Origin: Phaeodactylum tricornutum CCAP 1055/1
Lineage: Eukaryota > Bacillariophyta > Bacillariophyceae > Surirellales > Neidiaceae
Reading direction: 5' to 3'
NCBI RefSeq assembly: GCF_000150955.2
Contig: NC_011687.1
Coordinates: 620,001 to 684,000, forward strand
Length of the DNA stretch: 64,000 nucleotides
Shown: in pieces, positions 10,092-18,933 of the stretch
How the letters are laid out: each line of letters starts with the position of its first letter
Position numbering within the stretch: position 1 is the first letter of the stretch
Position numbers and translations under genes: made by a program
The notes under the pieces: generated by a model
The model's input: only the letters and a program-made list of their open reading frames with translations
Database searches by the model: none
Told to the model about the DNA's origin: nothing

Positions 10092-11480
10092 TCAATCGCT
10101 CGTTTCGCCTTCAAAACCAACCGTCTTTCTTTTCTTCTTCTTGTTCGAGAGAGCAAACTGATCACCTGCATTGGTTACACTATCCGCACTCCCCTTGTCA
10201 GTTTTCTCACTCGAACGAGTGATTGCCGCAGCTGAGCGCTTGTTCTTGTCGCGAGAGGCCTTCGCGGCCGCTCGCTTGGCTCGGACTTCGTCTTTTTCCT
10301 TATCTGAAAGTTGATGCCATTCATTTGGAGTATAATTGCCAGCTCGAATAGCCGGCTTCTTCTTGTTGTTACTAGTCCGCTGAGCGCTTGAAATTGACCG
10401 ACCTGTCTTCTGAGAGGTATCGGTGTTAGTAAACAAGGCCAAATAATCGGCCGCCTTTGCAAAATTAGACATGCGGTCCGCGTCGCCTTGAATCACCGCA
10501 ATTCCCGAGAGCATCTTAGGATCTGTGCAATGGTTATTGCGCAAGAAGACATCCACCTTCCTGGACTCCGTCAATGTCTCGCCATACTCGTCAAGAGTCT
10601 GGAACGCCGTTGACAAAGCATTTGTGTACTTTTCCATCCCGAAGTTACGACGCTCGCCAGTGTAGGTGGTGTGCTCGAGCACATCGAACGCAGCCGCCTT
10701 GGACTTGGACATCACCGCATCACCTTCATAGTGACAATTCAAAGCCTTGACCGCTCCACGACCGTCGCGTTTCTTCTCGAAAGGCGCAACATAAGTCCAC
10801 GCTGGACCGTTCACAGTCAACTGTTTCACCTGGATCCAAACTTTCCCGTTGTCCTTGTCAAACGCCGTCCCCGTATGGGGAGTCAACAGCACCAACTTCT
10901 CGTGCTCCGTCTCAAACTCGGTATCCGGTGCAGCGACATTGTCATCTTTCCGGACGACATAATCCAACGGCACTTTGTTAACACCCGTCACGGAGCTCAA
11001 ATAGTTGACCAACAACTTGAAGAACGGAATCCACTTCGTTTCCTTCGAGAACGGAGCCGGAGGCTTGACTTGAACATCCTCCTCATCCTTCGCTTCTTCT
11101 AGTTCACGCACCTTCCTGGTGTACAGGTTTCCGATGGCCGCAGTAAAGTCCGCCGCAACAACCGGAGTCCCCTGTCGGAGACGCTCAGACACCCAGAGAT
11201 GCATTCCGCTTAGCTTGTACTCCCACATCATGGGGATCGCTATCCCAGGGATGCCAGGCGCCGCCGCCACCGCAGCGTTTCCACCAGCAGCTGGCACTGC
11301 GGCCACACCATCGGTACCGCGACGAATGATCTTGCAGATATCCTTGAGACGGTCACGAGTAACCAAGCCAAGGGAGTCCATCGCATCAAAACCTTCGTTC
11401 GTAAACGCGTTTGCCGCAGGAACAGACCATCCGATCCGCCCGAGCGCACCACGAAACGCATTAGCACTGTCAGCAGCCAT
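10092..11480 (-). CDS. gag of the Copia-type element
   Basis: A 462-residue open frame lying directly upstream of pol in element orientation. It opens with an Ala-rich helical region (MAADSANAFRGALGRIGW), has a helical central part like Copia Gag and ends in a Lys/Arg-rich basic tail (NKKKKRKTVGF) that could bind nucleic acid. I do not see a clear CCHC zinc knuckle. The call rests mainly on position between leader and pol. Confidence 0.85.
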   Translation of the reverse strand: MAADSANAFRGALGRIGWSVPAANAFTNEGFDAMDSLGLVTRDRLKDICKIIRRGTDGVAAVPAAGGNAAVAAAPGIPGIAIPMMWEYKLSGMHLWVSERLRQGTPVVAADFTAAIGNLYTRKVRELEEAKDEEDVQVKPPAPFSKETKWIPFFKLLVNYLSSVTGVNKVPLDYVVRKDDNVAAPDTEFETEHEKLVLLTPHTGTAFDKDNGKVWIQVKQLTVNGPAWTYVAPFEKKRDGRGAVKALNCHYEGDAVMSKSKAAAFDVLEHTTYTGERRNFGMEKYTNALSTAFQTLDEYGETLTESRKVDVFLRNNHCTDPKMLSGIAVIQGDADRMSNFAKAADYLALFTNTDTSQKTGRSISSAQRTSNNKKKPAIRAGNYTPNEWHQLSDKEKDEVRAKRAAAKASRDKNKRSAAAITRSSEKTDKGSADSVTNAGDQFALSNKKKKRKTVGFEGETSD

Positions 11481-12185
11481 GATATCAAGAACAATTTCAA
11501 CGAAGGAAAGAACAACGAAACAACGTAACGCAATTCAAAAGCAGTAAAACGCCATCGGAAAAGCCGCACGGACCGCAGGAGCCAACACAAGCCTCCAGGC
11601 TCGGCTACCTTCCGTTCCAGGCCATAAGTGCCACACATATCCGTGTTTGAGCAAATCCAGTGGCCCACCAGTGGAACTGGCTAGTTTTCTACATCATCCA
11701 ATGTAACTCACCAATAGTTTGGCTAAATAAAAGGGAGTCATACACAATGACATAACTTTTCTAGCATGCTTATGGACAGCGGCCTTAGTATTATACGCTA
11801 TCCAGCATAGCTCACCGATAAATCGGTTATGGTTTCGGTGTCATACCCAACGACAAATATCGAAATTACCAGTCATAACTTATGACCTAACCATACACAA
11901 TGGCCGTCTGTTGTAAGACACACTCAGTTGGGTGTGTATATAACCTAAACAACAGTCTACTTTCACACCGTATACAACGGCAAGTTCTCGCCATTTAAGG
12001 CTAGTTCCGGCCATTCCGACCACAGCGGCTCAATACCCGTGCGATCGTTTCGATCCGTACGGTTCCGCGACCATGGGGAAGACCCATGAAAGCTGTATCA
12101 AACAAGCCACTTTCTCACCCGTTTCTCCCCACGAAGGCAAGAAACATCACCTACACATCCGTGTATGCATTGGGTCTGATAAACT
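11481..12185 (-). other. Element leader between 5' LTR and gag
   Basis: About 700 bp of non-coding element DNA between the right-hand LTR and gag. It should contain the primer-binding site next to the LTR and the packaging region; I cannot name the primer tRNA with confidence. Confidence 0.6.
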
Positions 12186-12335
12186 CTGTTAATCTCACCG
12201 TAGTGGATACGTAGGTCCATATTTACAGTACATTCCATACAGGACGTGATGATACGCAACACAAGGTTAAATTATAGGGGTTGTGACATACTACCTATGT
12301 CACATCACCAAATCCACTACCACTGGATTTGCTCA
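12186..12335 (-). repeat. LTR (5' LTR in element orientation)
   Basis: Identical by eye to 5550-5699 over 150 bp and followed directly by the ACGGT duplication at 12336-12340. Confidence 0.93.
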
Positions 12336-12854
12336 ACGGTGCTCAACTTTGACACTGCCTCTCCTTGATGACAGCCAGACGGTAGACTAGGATCGGCATC
12401 GATTGCGTTTTCGGTGTCAGTCTGTTTGGGTGCGTGAAACCAGAAATAATAGCTCACGAACACTTGAGAAGCTTCCAGCCGAACCAGACTCGATCGAATG
12501 AGTGACTGTGATCTATTCCTGATGATATTTGTTCGCAATGCCCAGTGAGACAGACCAACCACAACTGATCGAATGGATGTCCTCACGGAACAGACTCACA
12601 GTAGAGGTTGGAGACAACGACTGTTCACGGAAAGTAGACTGTCTGGCTATTAAAGTTGTAAGTACAAACGTGTTCTCGAGGAACACGTTCGATCTGAAGC
12701 AAAGATTGCGCTTCGGATAACATCCTGTGCTGGAAACCTTCCATCGCCCCAGAATATCGCTGGTGAATACCGTCTACTCGGTTTACTTGCGGTGGCTGAA
12801 AAAAAACCGAATAGACTAAGGGGAAACTACGACAGCCTTACAATCCAGCTTGTC
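12336..12854. other. Intergenic region upstream of the membrane-protein gene
   Basis: No supported gene. It holds TGACTGTGA at about 12503, one of the recurring upstream words, and a short hairpin-prone run CTCGAGGAACACGTTCGA near 12676. An open frame on the minus strand begins inside the LTR and is not credible. Confidence 0.4.
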
Positions 12855-13982
12855 ATGGGCGCTCGCACCCTCAATTCCCGGATGTCCACGGGAGCTTCGG
12901 ATCTCCTACTACCCTTGGTGGTGACCAGTAATCGTGCTCAGACTGATCCTACCGCTGCGACAATGGCGAGTATTCCACACACTTTCGACGGTCAAGTCGA
13001 TGCCTCTCTGGATGAACTGGAAACCCACTTGAATTCAATGGGACCGGACATCGGCACAGGTCTCCGGGACACGACGATCAGTACGCCCACACGACCCCGC
13101 CGTAGAGCTTTGTCATATCCTAACGTCACGACTGCCGAAAACTCTACTCTGCTGTACTGCGTATCGACCTTGCAAGCTATAGCGCTTGCCAGCTTTAGCT
13201 TTTACTGGATTCTGCGTTCCTTCCGCGAGGGTTTCCAGTCCCTACAGACTACACTTCTCTTGTGTGTGGGACCAATTACACAGGTTGGTTGGCTTGGCTG
13301 GCGCTGGCAAAGCCTTCCACGGCGTCTCTTCTCCAGCCCTGCGGACGACGCAATATCAACGTCCTCGAATGCTTCGCAGCAACAACAAAACCTTCAACTG
13401 ATAAGTTTGCTCCCACTCCTTTCGTTCACTTTGCAACTTGGTCTCTACGGCTCTGTCTGGAAAGCAACACGAGCTTTGGTTGATTCCATACCGAATTGGG
13501 TATTCTTTAGCTTGCAAGCCTTACGCATCGGTTCCATCGTCGAGCCATACTACCTCCTTGCTTCTGGTAGCATCAATTCTACAATGCCAGGAGCTTGCAA
13601 ACTGACATGTACAGCAGCGTGGAAACTTTTGGATATCATACAGGGGGTTTATGCGCTGCTCATAAGCTGGGGAGACGCCAACAATGTCGATCCCATGTTG
13701 CTTCTGATATGGAGTGCGATAGCGGTGCTATTGTTTGCTGCCGAATGGTTTACGGAATGGGCATGTAAGACCTTTGTCTTGCCGCCTTGTGGTGGTGTCT
13801 CTTGCTGTTTGGTGGATCCGTCAATGGCTTTCAACACGATTGTTTACCATGACCCATGCCCAAATACTTCCAAGACTAATCTTACCACCCGCGTGCTCGT
13901 CGCTCCTGGTCTAGCATGCTGGAGTGCTCTTCTAGCTGCTACCATTCTTACGAAAGGCGTCCCCGACGATTGGGTGGATTGA
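12855..13982 (+). CDS. Multi-pass membrane protein, unknown function
   Basis: 375 residues from the first in-frame ATG; the frame is open a little further upstream but without an ATG. A polar N-terminal third precedes several hydrophobic segments: about LYCVSTLQAIALASFSFYWI, LQTTLLLCVGPITQVGWLGW, ISLLPLLSFTLQLGLYGSVW, a weak stretch near WVFFSLQALRIGSI, MLLLIWSAIAVLLFAAEWF and LVAPGLACWSALLAATIL. Five or six membrane spans are likely. A Gln run (QQQQ) lies in the first loop and Cys clusters (CGGVSCC) in the last. I do not recognise a family. It is convergent with the DHODH gene. Confidence 0.6.
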   Translation: MGARTLNSRMSTGASDLLLPLVVTSNRAQTDPTAATMASIPHTFDGQVDASLDELETHLNSMGPDIGTGLRDTTISTPTRPRRRALSYPNVTTAENSTLLYCVSTLQAIALASFSFYWILRSFREGFQSLQTTLLLCVGPITQVGWLGWRWQSLPRRLFSSPADDAISTSSNASQQQQNLQLISLLPLLSFTLQLGLYGSVWKATRALVDSIPNWVFFSLQALRIGSIVEPYYLLASGSINSTMPGACKLTCTAAWKLLDIIQGVYALLISWGDANNVDPMLLLIWSAIAVLLFAAEWFTEWACKTFVLPPCGGVSCCLVDPSMAFNTIVYHDPCPNTSKTNLTTRVLVAPGLACWSALLAATILTKGVPDDWVD

Positions 13983-14381
13983 TTTAGCTACGCGGGCGTG
14001 CAAAAGATGTGCCTAGTCGTCATCTATTCGTGAAAACAGATTGGGCATCATTGCAGTTAAATGAATCGACAAAGACGACTCGCGCTACGTTTACCCTGCG
14101 CTCCTTGCGTACTTCGTGGTGGAGGCTTTCCTAGGGCCTGAAGCCTGAATCCTGAATTTTTAGGTCCCGTACCGTCCACGGCTCGTAAAGCGTCGTCTGG
14201 TAGAATGGATCCAGCAACGAGCCATGAAGACTCGAAGACTCGAGGTATTGAACAATAAAACTTCTTTGGGCGTTCCAAAAGACATTTTGAAATTGCCAAC
14301 AACCGAAACTACCGATAAAAGGGAAAGCTCTCAAAGAATGCCCCTATGTTCATAATCCACAATCTTACGTTTTCTTTTACT
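13983..14381. other. Convergent intergenic region
   Basis: About 400 bp between the 3' ends of two convergent genes, so mainly 3' UTR. No gene is supported. Confidence 0.5.
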
Positions 14382-15752
14382 TTAAGCAAACTCCGTTTTC
14401 TTTACTGGTAGTGTTTCAATCGAGATGCGGGTGTCTCGTCTGCGCTTTTGGGCAATTCGCTCTTCGCGTTTACGCCAGAAGATGTCCTCGTGGTCAGCCC
14501 CAATCACGTCTACAATCGAACGCTGACCGTTTTCCAGCATGAGGGTGGCAAGATCATGTCGAATTCTACTAATGACTCCCGGGCCTTGATACACCATCAT
14601 ACTGTAGACTTGGACCAAACTTGCTCCAGCCTTGAGCTTTTCGTATGCATCGTGGCCACTCCCTACGCCCCCCACTCCGATAATGGGGATTTTACCGTCC
14701 GTTAGACGAAAAAGTCGACGAATGCATTCAGTGCTTTGATCCTTCACGGGTTTTCCCGACAATCCACCAATCTCACCGCGATGCTTCGAGAGCAAATCGG
14801 CAGGACGGTGATTAGTTGTGTTCGTTATGATGATACCGTCTATGCCGACCTCTAAACATACATTCGCGATTTGATCCAATTCTTCGTCAGTCAGATCGGG
14901 TGCCAGCTTTACCAAGAGTGGAACACGATGCGTCATCTCATTGCGCGTGGTAAGGCAAGTCGTAAGCAGCACACGCAACGAATTTGCCTGCTGTAGGTCT
15001 CGCAATCCGGCAGTATTGGGGCTGGAGATATTCAAGACCATATAGTCCGCCAAGCTTGAAAGCTGCCGAATGTTGCAAACGTAGTCTCCAATTGCATCCA
15101 GGGAATTTTTGTTTTTGCCAATATTTACACCGACGAGACCGGATTGATGCCGCGGCGGGTATAAAAAGTTCCAAATGTAACGTGGCCAAGAAAGCTTGGC
15201 GGAGTCGATAGGTTGTGGAGACCGAAACGATTTCAAATTCTTCTCAACCGTACTTGCTCCCTGCGAATTGAATCCGTACCGATTGATAATGCCCAAGTCT
15301 TCGACGAGTCGAAACATGCGAGGTTTTGGATTGCCCGGCTGGGCTTGAGGAGTGACGGTTCCAATTTCCACGAATCCAAAGCCCAGATCCAGCATTTCCT
15401 GCACCACCTCGCCATCTTTGTCAAAACCCGCCGCTAATCCAATTGGATTGGGAAACGTTTTTCCAAAAACGGAATTTGAGACAACGCAGCGTTGTTCCAA
15501 CGCCGACGGTCGAAATCTCGGTGACAATCCTTGCTCGGCGAAAAATATTCCCGCGTGATGAGCCGTTTCTGGATCCAAAATTCGTCGCATGGTTGGAGTC
15601 ACAATGTGATCGACTAAGTCGTGATAGAATTGAGACGATCGCCCTTGCGAGGGAAAATGGGTAGCCCATTCAACAGTACCGACAACCACGGTCGTTCCGA
15701 CAGCGGTTCGGATCACGACGCGTTGGACGCGTTGCGCAGCTTGATGTAGCAT
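14382..15752 (-). CDS. DHODH: Dihydroorotate dehydrogenase (quinone), class 2, mitochondrial
   Basis: Oxidises dihydroorotate to orotate with quinone as acceptor (fourth step of pyrimidine synthesis) at the inner mitochondrial membrane. 456 residues, single exon. Residues 1-30 are basic and hydrophobic (RVQRVVIRTAVGTTVVVGTV), fitting a presequence plus membrane anchor. The class 2 signature is at 126-145 (GFVEIGTVTPQAQPGNPKPR). FMN- and substrate-site residues are in NRYGFNSQG (157-165), and NISSPNTAGLR (241-251) carries the class 2 catalytic Ser at 244. The late glycine-rich phosphate loop is IGVGGVGSGHDAYEKLKAGA. About 45 extra residues at the C-terminus (Lys/Arg-rich, RIAQKRRRDTRIS) go beyond the usual family end and are unexplained. 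Confidence 0.95.
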   Translation of the reverse strand: MLHQAAQRVQRVVIRTAVGTTVVVGTVEWATHFPSQGRSSQFYHDLVDHIVTPTMRRILDPETAHHAGIFFAEQGLSPRFRPSALEQRCVVSNSVFGKTFPNPIGLAAGFDKDGEVVQEMLDLGFGFVEIGTVTPQAQPGNPKPRMFRLVEDLGIINRYGFNSQGASTVEKNLKSFRSPQPIDSAKLSWPRYIWNFLYPPRHQSGLVGVNIGKNKNSLDAIGDYVCNIRQLSSLADYMVLNISSPNTAGLRDLQQANSLRVLLTTCLTTRNEMTHRVPLLVKLAPDLTDEELDQIANVCLEVGIDGIIITNTTNHRPADLLSKHRGEIGGLSGKPVKDQSTECIRRLFRLTDGKIPIIGVGGVGSGHDAYEKLKAGASLVQVYSMMVYQGPGVISRIRHDLATLMLENGQRSIVDVIGADHEDIFWRKREERIAQKRRRDTRISIETLPVKKTEFA

Positions 15753-16426
15753 ATTGCTTGCAAACTGGACAGTGAATTCTTGATAGAAAGCACGAAATCA
15801 GACAAGTGCAGTCGCAGAGACAGTCTTCGTGCTACCCAAGTGAGACGGTATGAAGGATGTACCCCGTTTGGTTGGTGCTTGATCGTCAATTCGAGGTTTG
15901 CCTGTGCAACGCAAGAAGGTTGGGTCGACTCGAGCGATTTTGGCAAATTCGCATTTTGTTTCGCCTTTCGAGCCGCGATAGGATCTTACTGTTATAGATC
16001 CAGTTAATTCGAGCCAGCTTTCAAGAAAATCGACCTAATTTCGCTACCTACAGATTACAGACCATCTTAACGGAAAGACACAATCTATGGCATTGAAAGC
16101 CGTTTGTTTGGTGCACCTTGCAAAATCTATGTACGAAATTGATAAGATTTTCATTACTTTGTTTTCTTACAATCTTGTTGATTTTACATTAGTCGATTTC
16201 TCGGCCCTTATATTCCCTGCCGATGGACTTAACTCTATTGTAACTGAACTGAATAGCAATAAACGCCCAAATACCTTGCGGCAACAGTCTTGCACATAGC
16301 TATAGACGGGTTGTTTTCCTTTGCAATTCTAAAGGAGGAAAAGATAGCTCAAAAAGATCGGTGGCAAGCACATCTGCACAAAACTAATTTATCCCTAATT
16401 GTCCAAAATTAAGGCACCATGCCACT
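15753..16426. other. Intergenic region
   Basis: Promoter side of DHODH and 3' side of the SOD-like gene. A small open frame near 16087-16299 has no recognisable content. Nothing else is supported. Confidence 0.4.
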
Positions 16427-17645
16427 TTACCAACGCCAGAGAGTAGCTGGAATAGTGACTAGTCCTACCAGCACAAAGGTCAAAATTAGAGAAATGGAAG
16501 TACCATTCGAAGACGTAGCACCATCTTCCTTCCCTCCACTGCCATGGTCCTCGTCATGATCTCCCTCGCCTTCGGCTTCAAATTCGAGAACACCGCAGGA
16601 TTGGGGCTCTCCTTCGGTACTGTGCACCACGAGAGCCCGGCCTTCGTGGGATGCGTGTCCCGTGGTGAGGCAATGGACGTAGAATGCATTCCCGCTGGAA
16701 TCAGTCGCTTGGTATCCTGCTTCCATCCAAGGATCCGTGGCGACAACGTCAACGTTAAAGTAATGCTCGCCTAGAGTCGTGGCATTCGAGCAATCGGCTC
16801 CACTTTTTGTGGTGAGACCAAAAAACATGTTTAGAGCTAAGGGTCAGCAAATACCAGATAATCAGACTCCAGCAAATTTTTCGCAGACGACACCATACCT
16901 GTAGATAGTTGTTCCACATCCATTAGTCAAACTGCAATCCGTGCTCTCGACATCACCAGGGAGGTTCCAAATATTGCCGCCAACGCAAACCTGATCGTCC
17001 CGGTTAGGAAAAAGAATCACCTTGGACTCGCTCTCGACACCCATTGCCGTTCCATCTCCCATACCCAGCGTATCAGCGTGCAAAATACGCGTGTTGTTGA
17101 CCATCTCCAAGAGACCACAACCAACGCGAGTTCCGTCCGCGCCACTGACTGGAAAAAAAATCAGACACTTATATTAAGGGATTCCTCAATAAAGATCTAT
17201 AAATTTGACTTTTGAACACATGCGTGTACTTACCAATCATGGCCCTGCCTTCCAAATCGCGTGTTCCAACTACGATAACATTAGAAAACTGGGCAGAGCC
17301 GTCCTCGTCGGTAACATAACGCTCTTCCGTCCATGGATCTACCGTGATGGGCGAGGTAAACAAAGGACCATTTTGGGTCGTCGTGCTTTGACACGACGTA
17401 CCGCTGTGAATGGCAATGTTACAGCCAGTACAGGAGGCGTCGAGGTTCACTCCAAGGCCATCAACAAAGCCTCCGTAGCCAACGGTGACACCGTCGCCAG
17501 CTTCGAAGACAACGGCAACTCCGTTGACAGTCGCAGAATCCGAATTCCCCGAGATAGGTGCAATGTCGGCAGCGTACACGGCATGGTTCAAATGGGCTTG
17601 GGATCGCCGCAAGGTTGCAATAAGACACACGAATAAAAGCTTCAT
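16427..17645 (-). CDS. Secreted Cu/Zn-SOD-like protein, three exons
   Basis: Exons 17645-17234, 17148-16899 and 16802-16427; introns of 85 and 96 bp with GTAAGT/CAG and GTATGG/AAG borders and matching phases, giving 345 residues. I start at MKLLFVCLIATLRRSQA, a signal peptide; an upstream ATG exists. Three related segments follow. The end of the first reads GRAMIVSGADGTRVGCGLLE across intron 1, and the third contains GRALVVHSTEGEPQSCGVLE. Both match the Cu/Zn superoxide dismutase pattern GRALVVHA...GxRxACGVI. An acidic HDEDHGSGG linker and a C-terminal hydrophobic tail (ISLILTFVLVGLVTIPATLW) suggest membrane or GPI anchoring. The metal-site His residues are mostly absent, so enzymatic activity is doubtful. 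Confidence 0.75.
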
Positions 17646-18933
17646 CCTCGATGATGCTGTGGGTCGGCAATTGTATGAGTGTACGGGAAAGCCAATAAAG
17701 ATAGATGGCAAGTCTCAAAAGGTATGGGCGCTGATTGTGAAGGGAAGGGCAACCAATGGCAGCACCCAGGTGGATTTGATTTAGGAAGCCGTGAAGTGAA
17801 GACGCAAAAGATATACCTGACGTGGGTTGAAGTATCTGCAAGTGCAATCAGTTTCCGATGTTTAAAAGAAGATAGAGGCTGATTGCACAGTTTCTGGAAA
17901 GATGGATGTCACAATTATTACATGATAGCTCGCAAATGTCTCAGTGATGAACGATTCATTAGTATTTAAGTTTTGGAGAAAGGAAACTGACAGATGTTAT
18001 TCTGCAAATACGCTTCATAAAATCTCTTGAAACCGCTCTTGATTGACCGTCGCCAATCTATGGTTTGATGAATCTTTCCGTCCCATCGTCAAATGAATCA
18101 ACTTCGTCTAACGCCATGTTGTCAGAGAAATACACCAAATGGAGATTTAACCTTACGCACGCCGCGTTGTACCAATCTATCGAACAAAAAAGCCTGGTTT
18201 TATATGACAATTTACGGGATTATGGGGTAGCTTGTTGGCGTTTGAAGCGTCGATTTAGGCAAACTTTATCATCCGTATGGTATCTAACAACGACTGGCGG
18301 GGAATACGTAACATGATGCAGTATTGCCAAGGTTCCCTATGTATTCTAGAACCCGAAAGACGTCCTTCTGATAGTCAACAGATTCTAGCGAAACCCACTG
18401 TATGCAGATAGCAGGGATATGTCGTGCGTCGCTTGTACATCTGCTTGGGGAGCTGACTGCTGTGTCAGGGACGACTTGAAGGGCGGCAAGCCCGTGTCGC
18501 TAGCCAACGAAAGATTAGTACTGATAGTGACTAAGAATCCAATATAACTTTGACCAAAGTCCACGAGAACAAGAGAAATCAGCCTAGAAATGCACTGTCG
18601 TTCACAGAGATACGACCCTGTGGGTAGCGTACACGTCTGGCATGTTCAAAATGAGGGTCAGTGATGTCTTGTTTTTAGTTAGGGCCAAGAGTGTCCACTA
18701 AGCTCCTCCAAATATGAACTGAGACTTCACTGAGACCTCGACTCAGACCCTTTTTAACAGTCAGCCTAATACTTCCTGGCCCGAGTCGGAATGCCGAAGT
18801 AAGGATCGCCATCATGCACATACCAAAGCGTATTCGTGCATTCGGGTGAACGTGATGCAAATAACCACGAGTTACACAATACAACGCAAAGCTACGGGGT
18901 GGATTCTATTTTCGCATTTCTCACGAAAGCAGC
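17646..18933. other. Intergenic region, no supported gene
   Basis: 1.3 kb between two divergently oriented genes. Open frames of 60-85 codons occur on both strands without recognisable domains or good starts. I see no RNA gene or repeat. Confidence 0.45.

Larger units (their letters stand above)
5550..12335 (-). mobile_element. Copia-type (CoDi-like) LTR retrotransposon, young
   Basis: A 6.8-kb element on the minus strand, bounded by 150-bp direct LTRs that I read as identical and flanked by the 5-bp duplication ACGGT. In element order it has a leader, a gag frame, then pol with protease, integrase, reverse transcriptase and RNase H, in the Copia order. The protease DSHADT and the general style match the diatom CoDi group. 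Adjacent gag and pol frames fit the read-through used by some Copia relatives. Pol shows about one break, so the copy is nearly but not fully whole. Identical LTRs point to a very recent insertion. It lies in intergenic DNA between the tandem repeat and the membrane-protein gene and disrupts no gene I can recognise. Confidence 0.93.
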
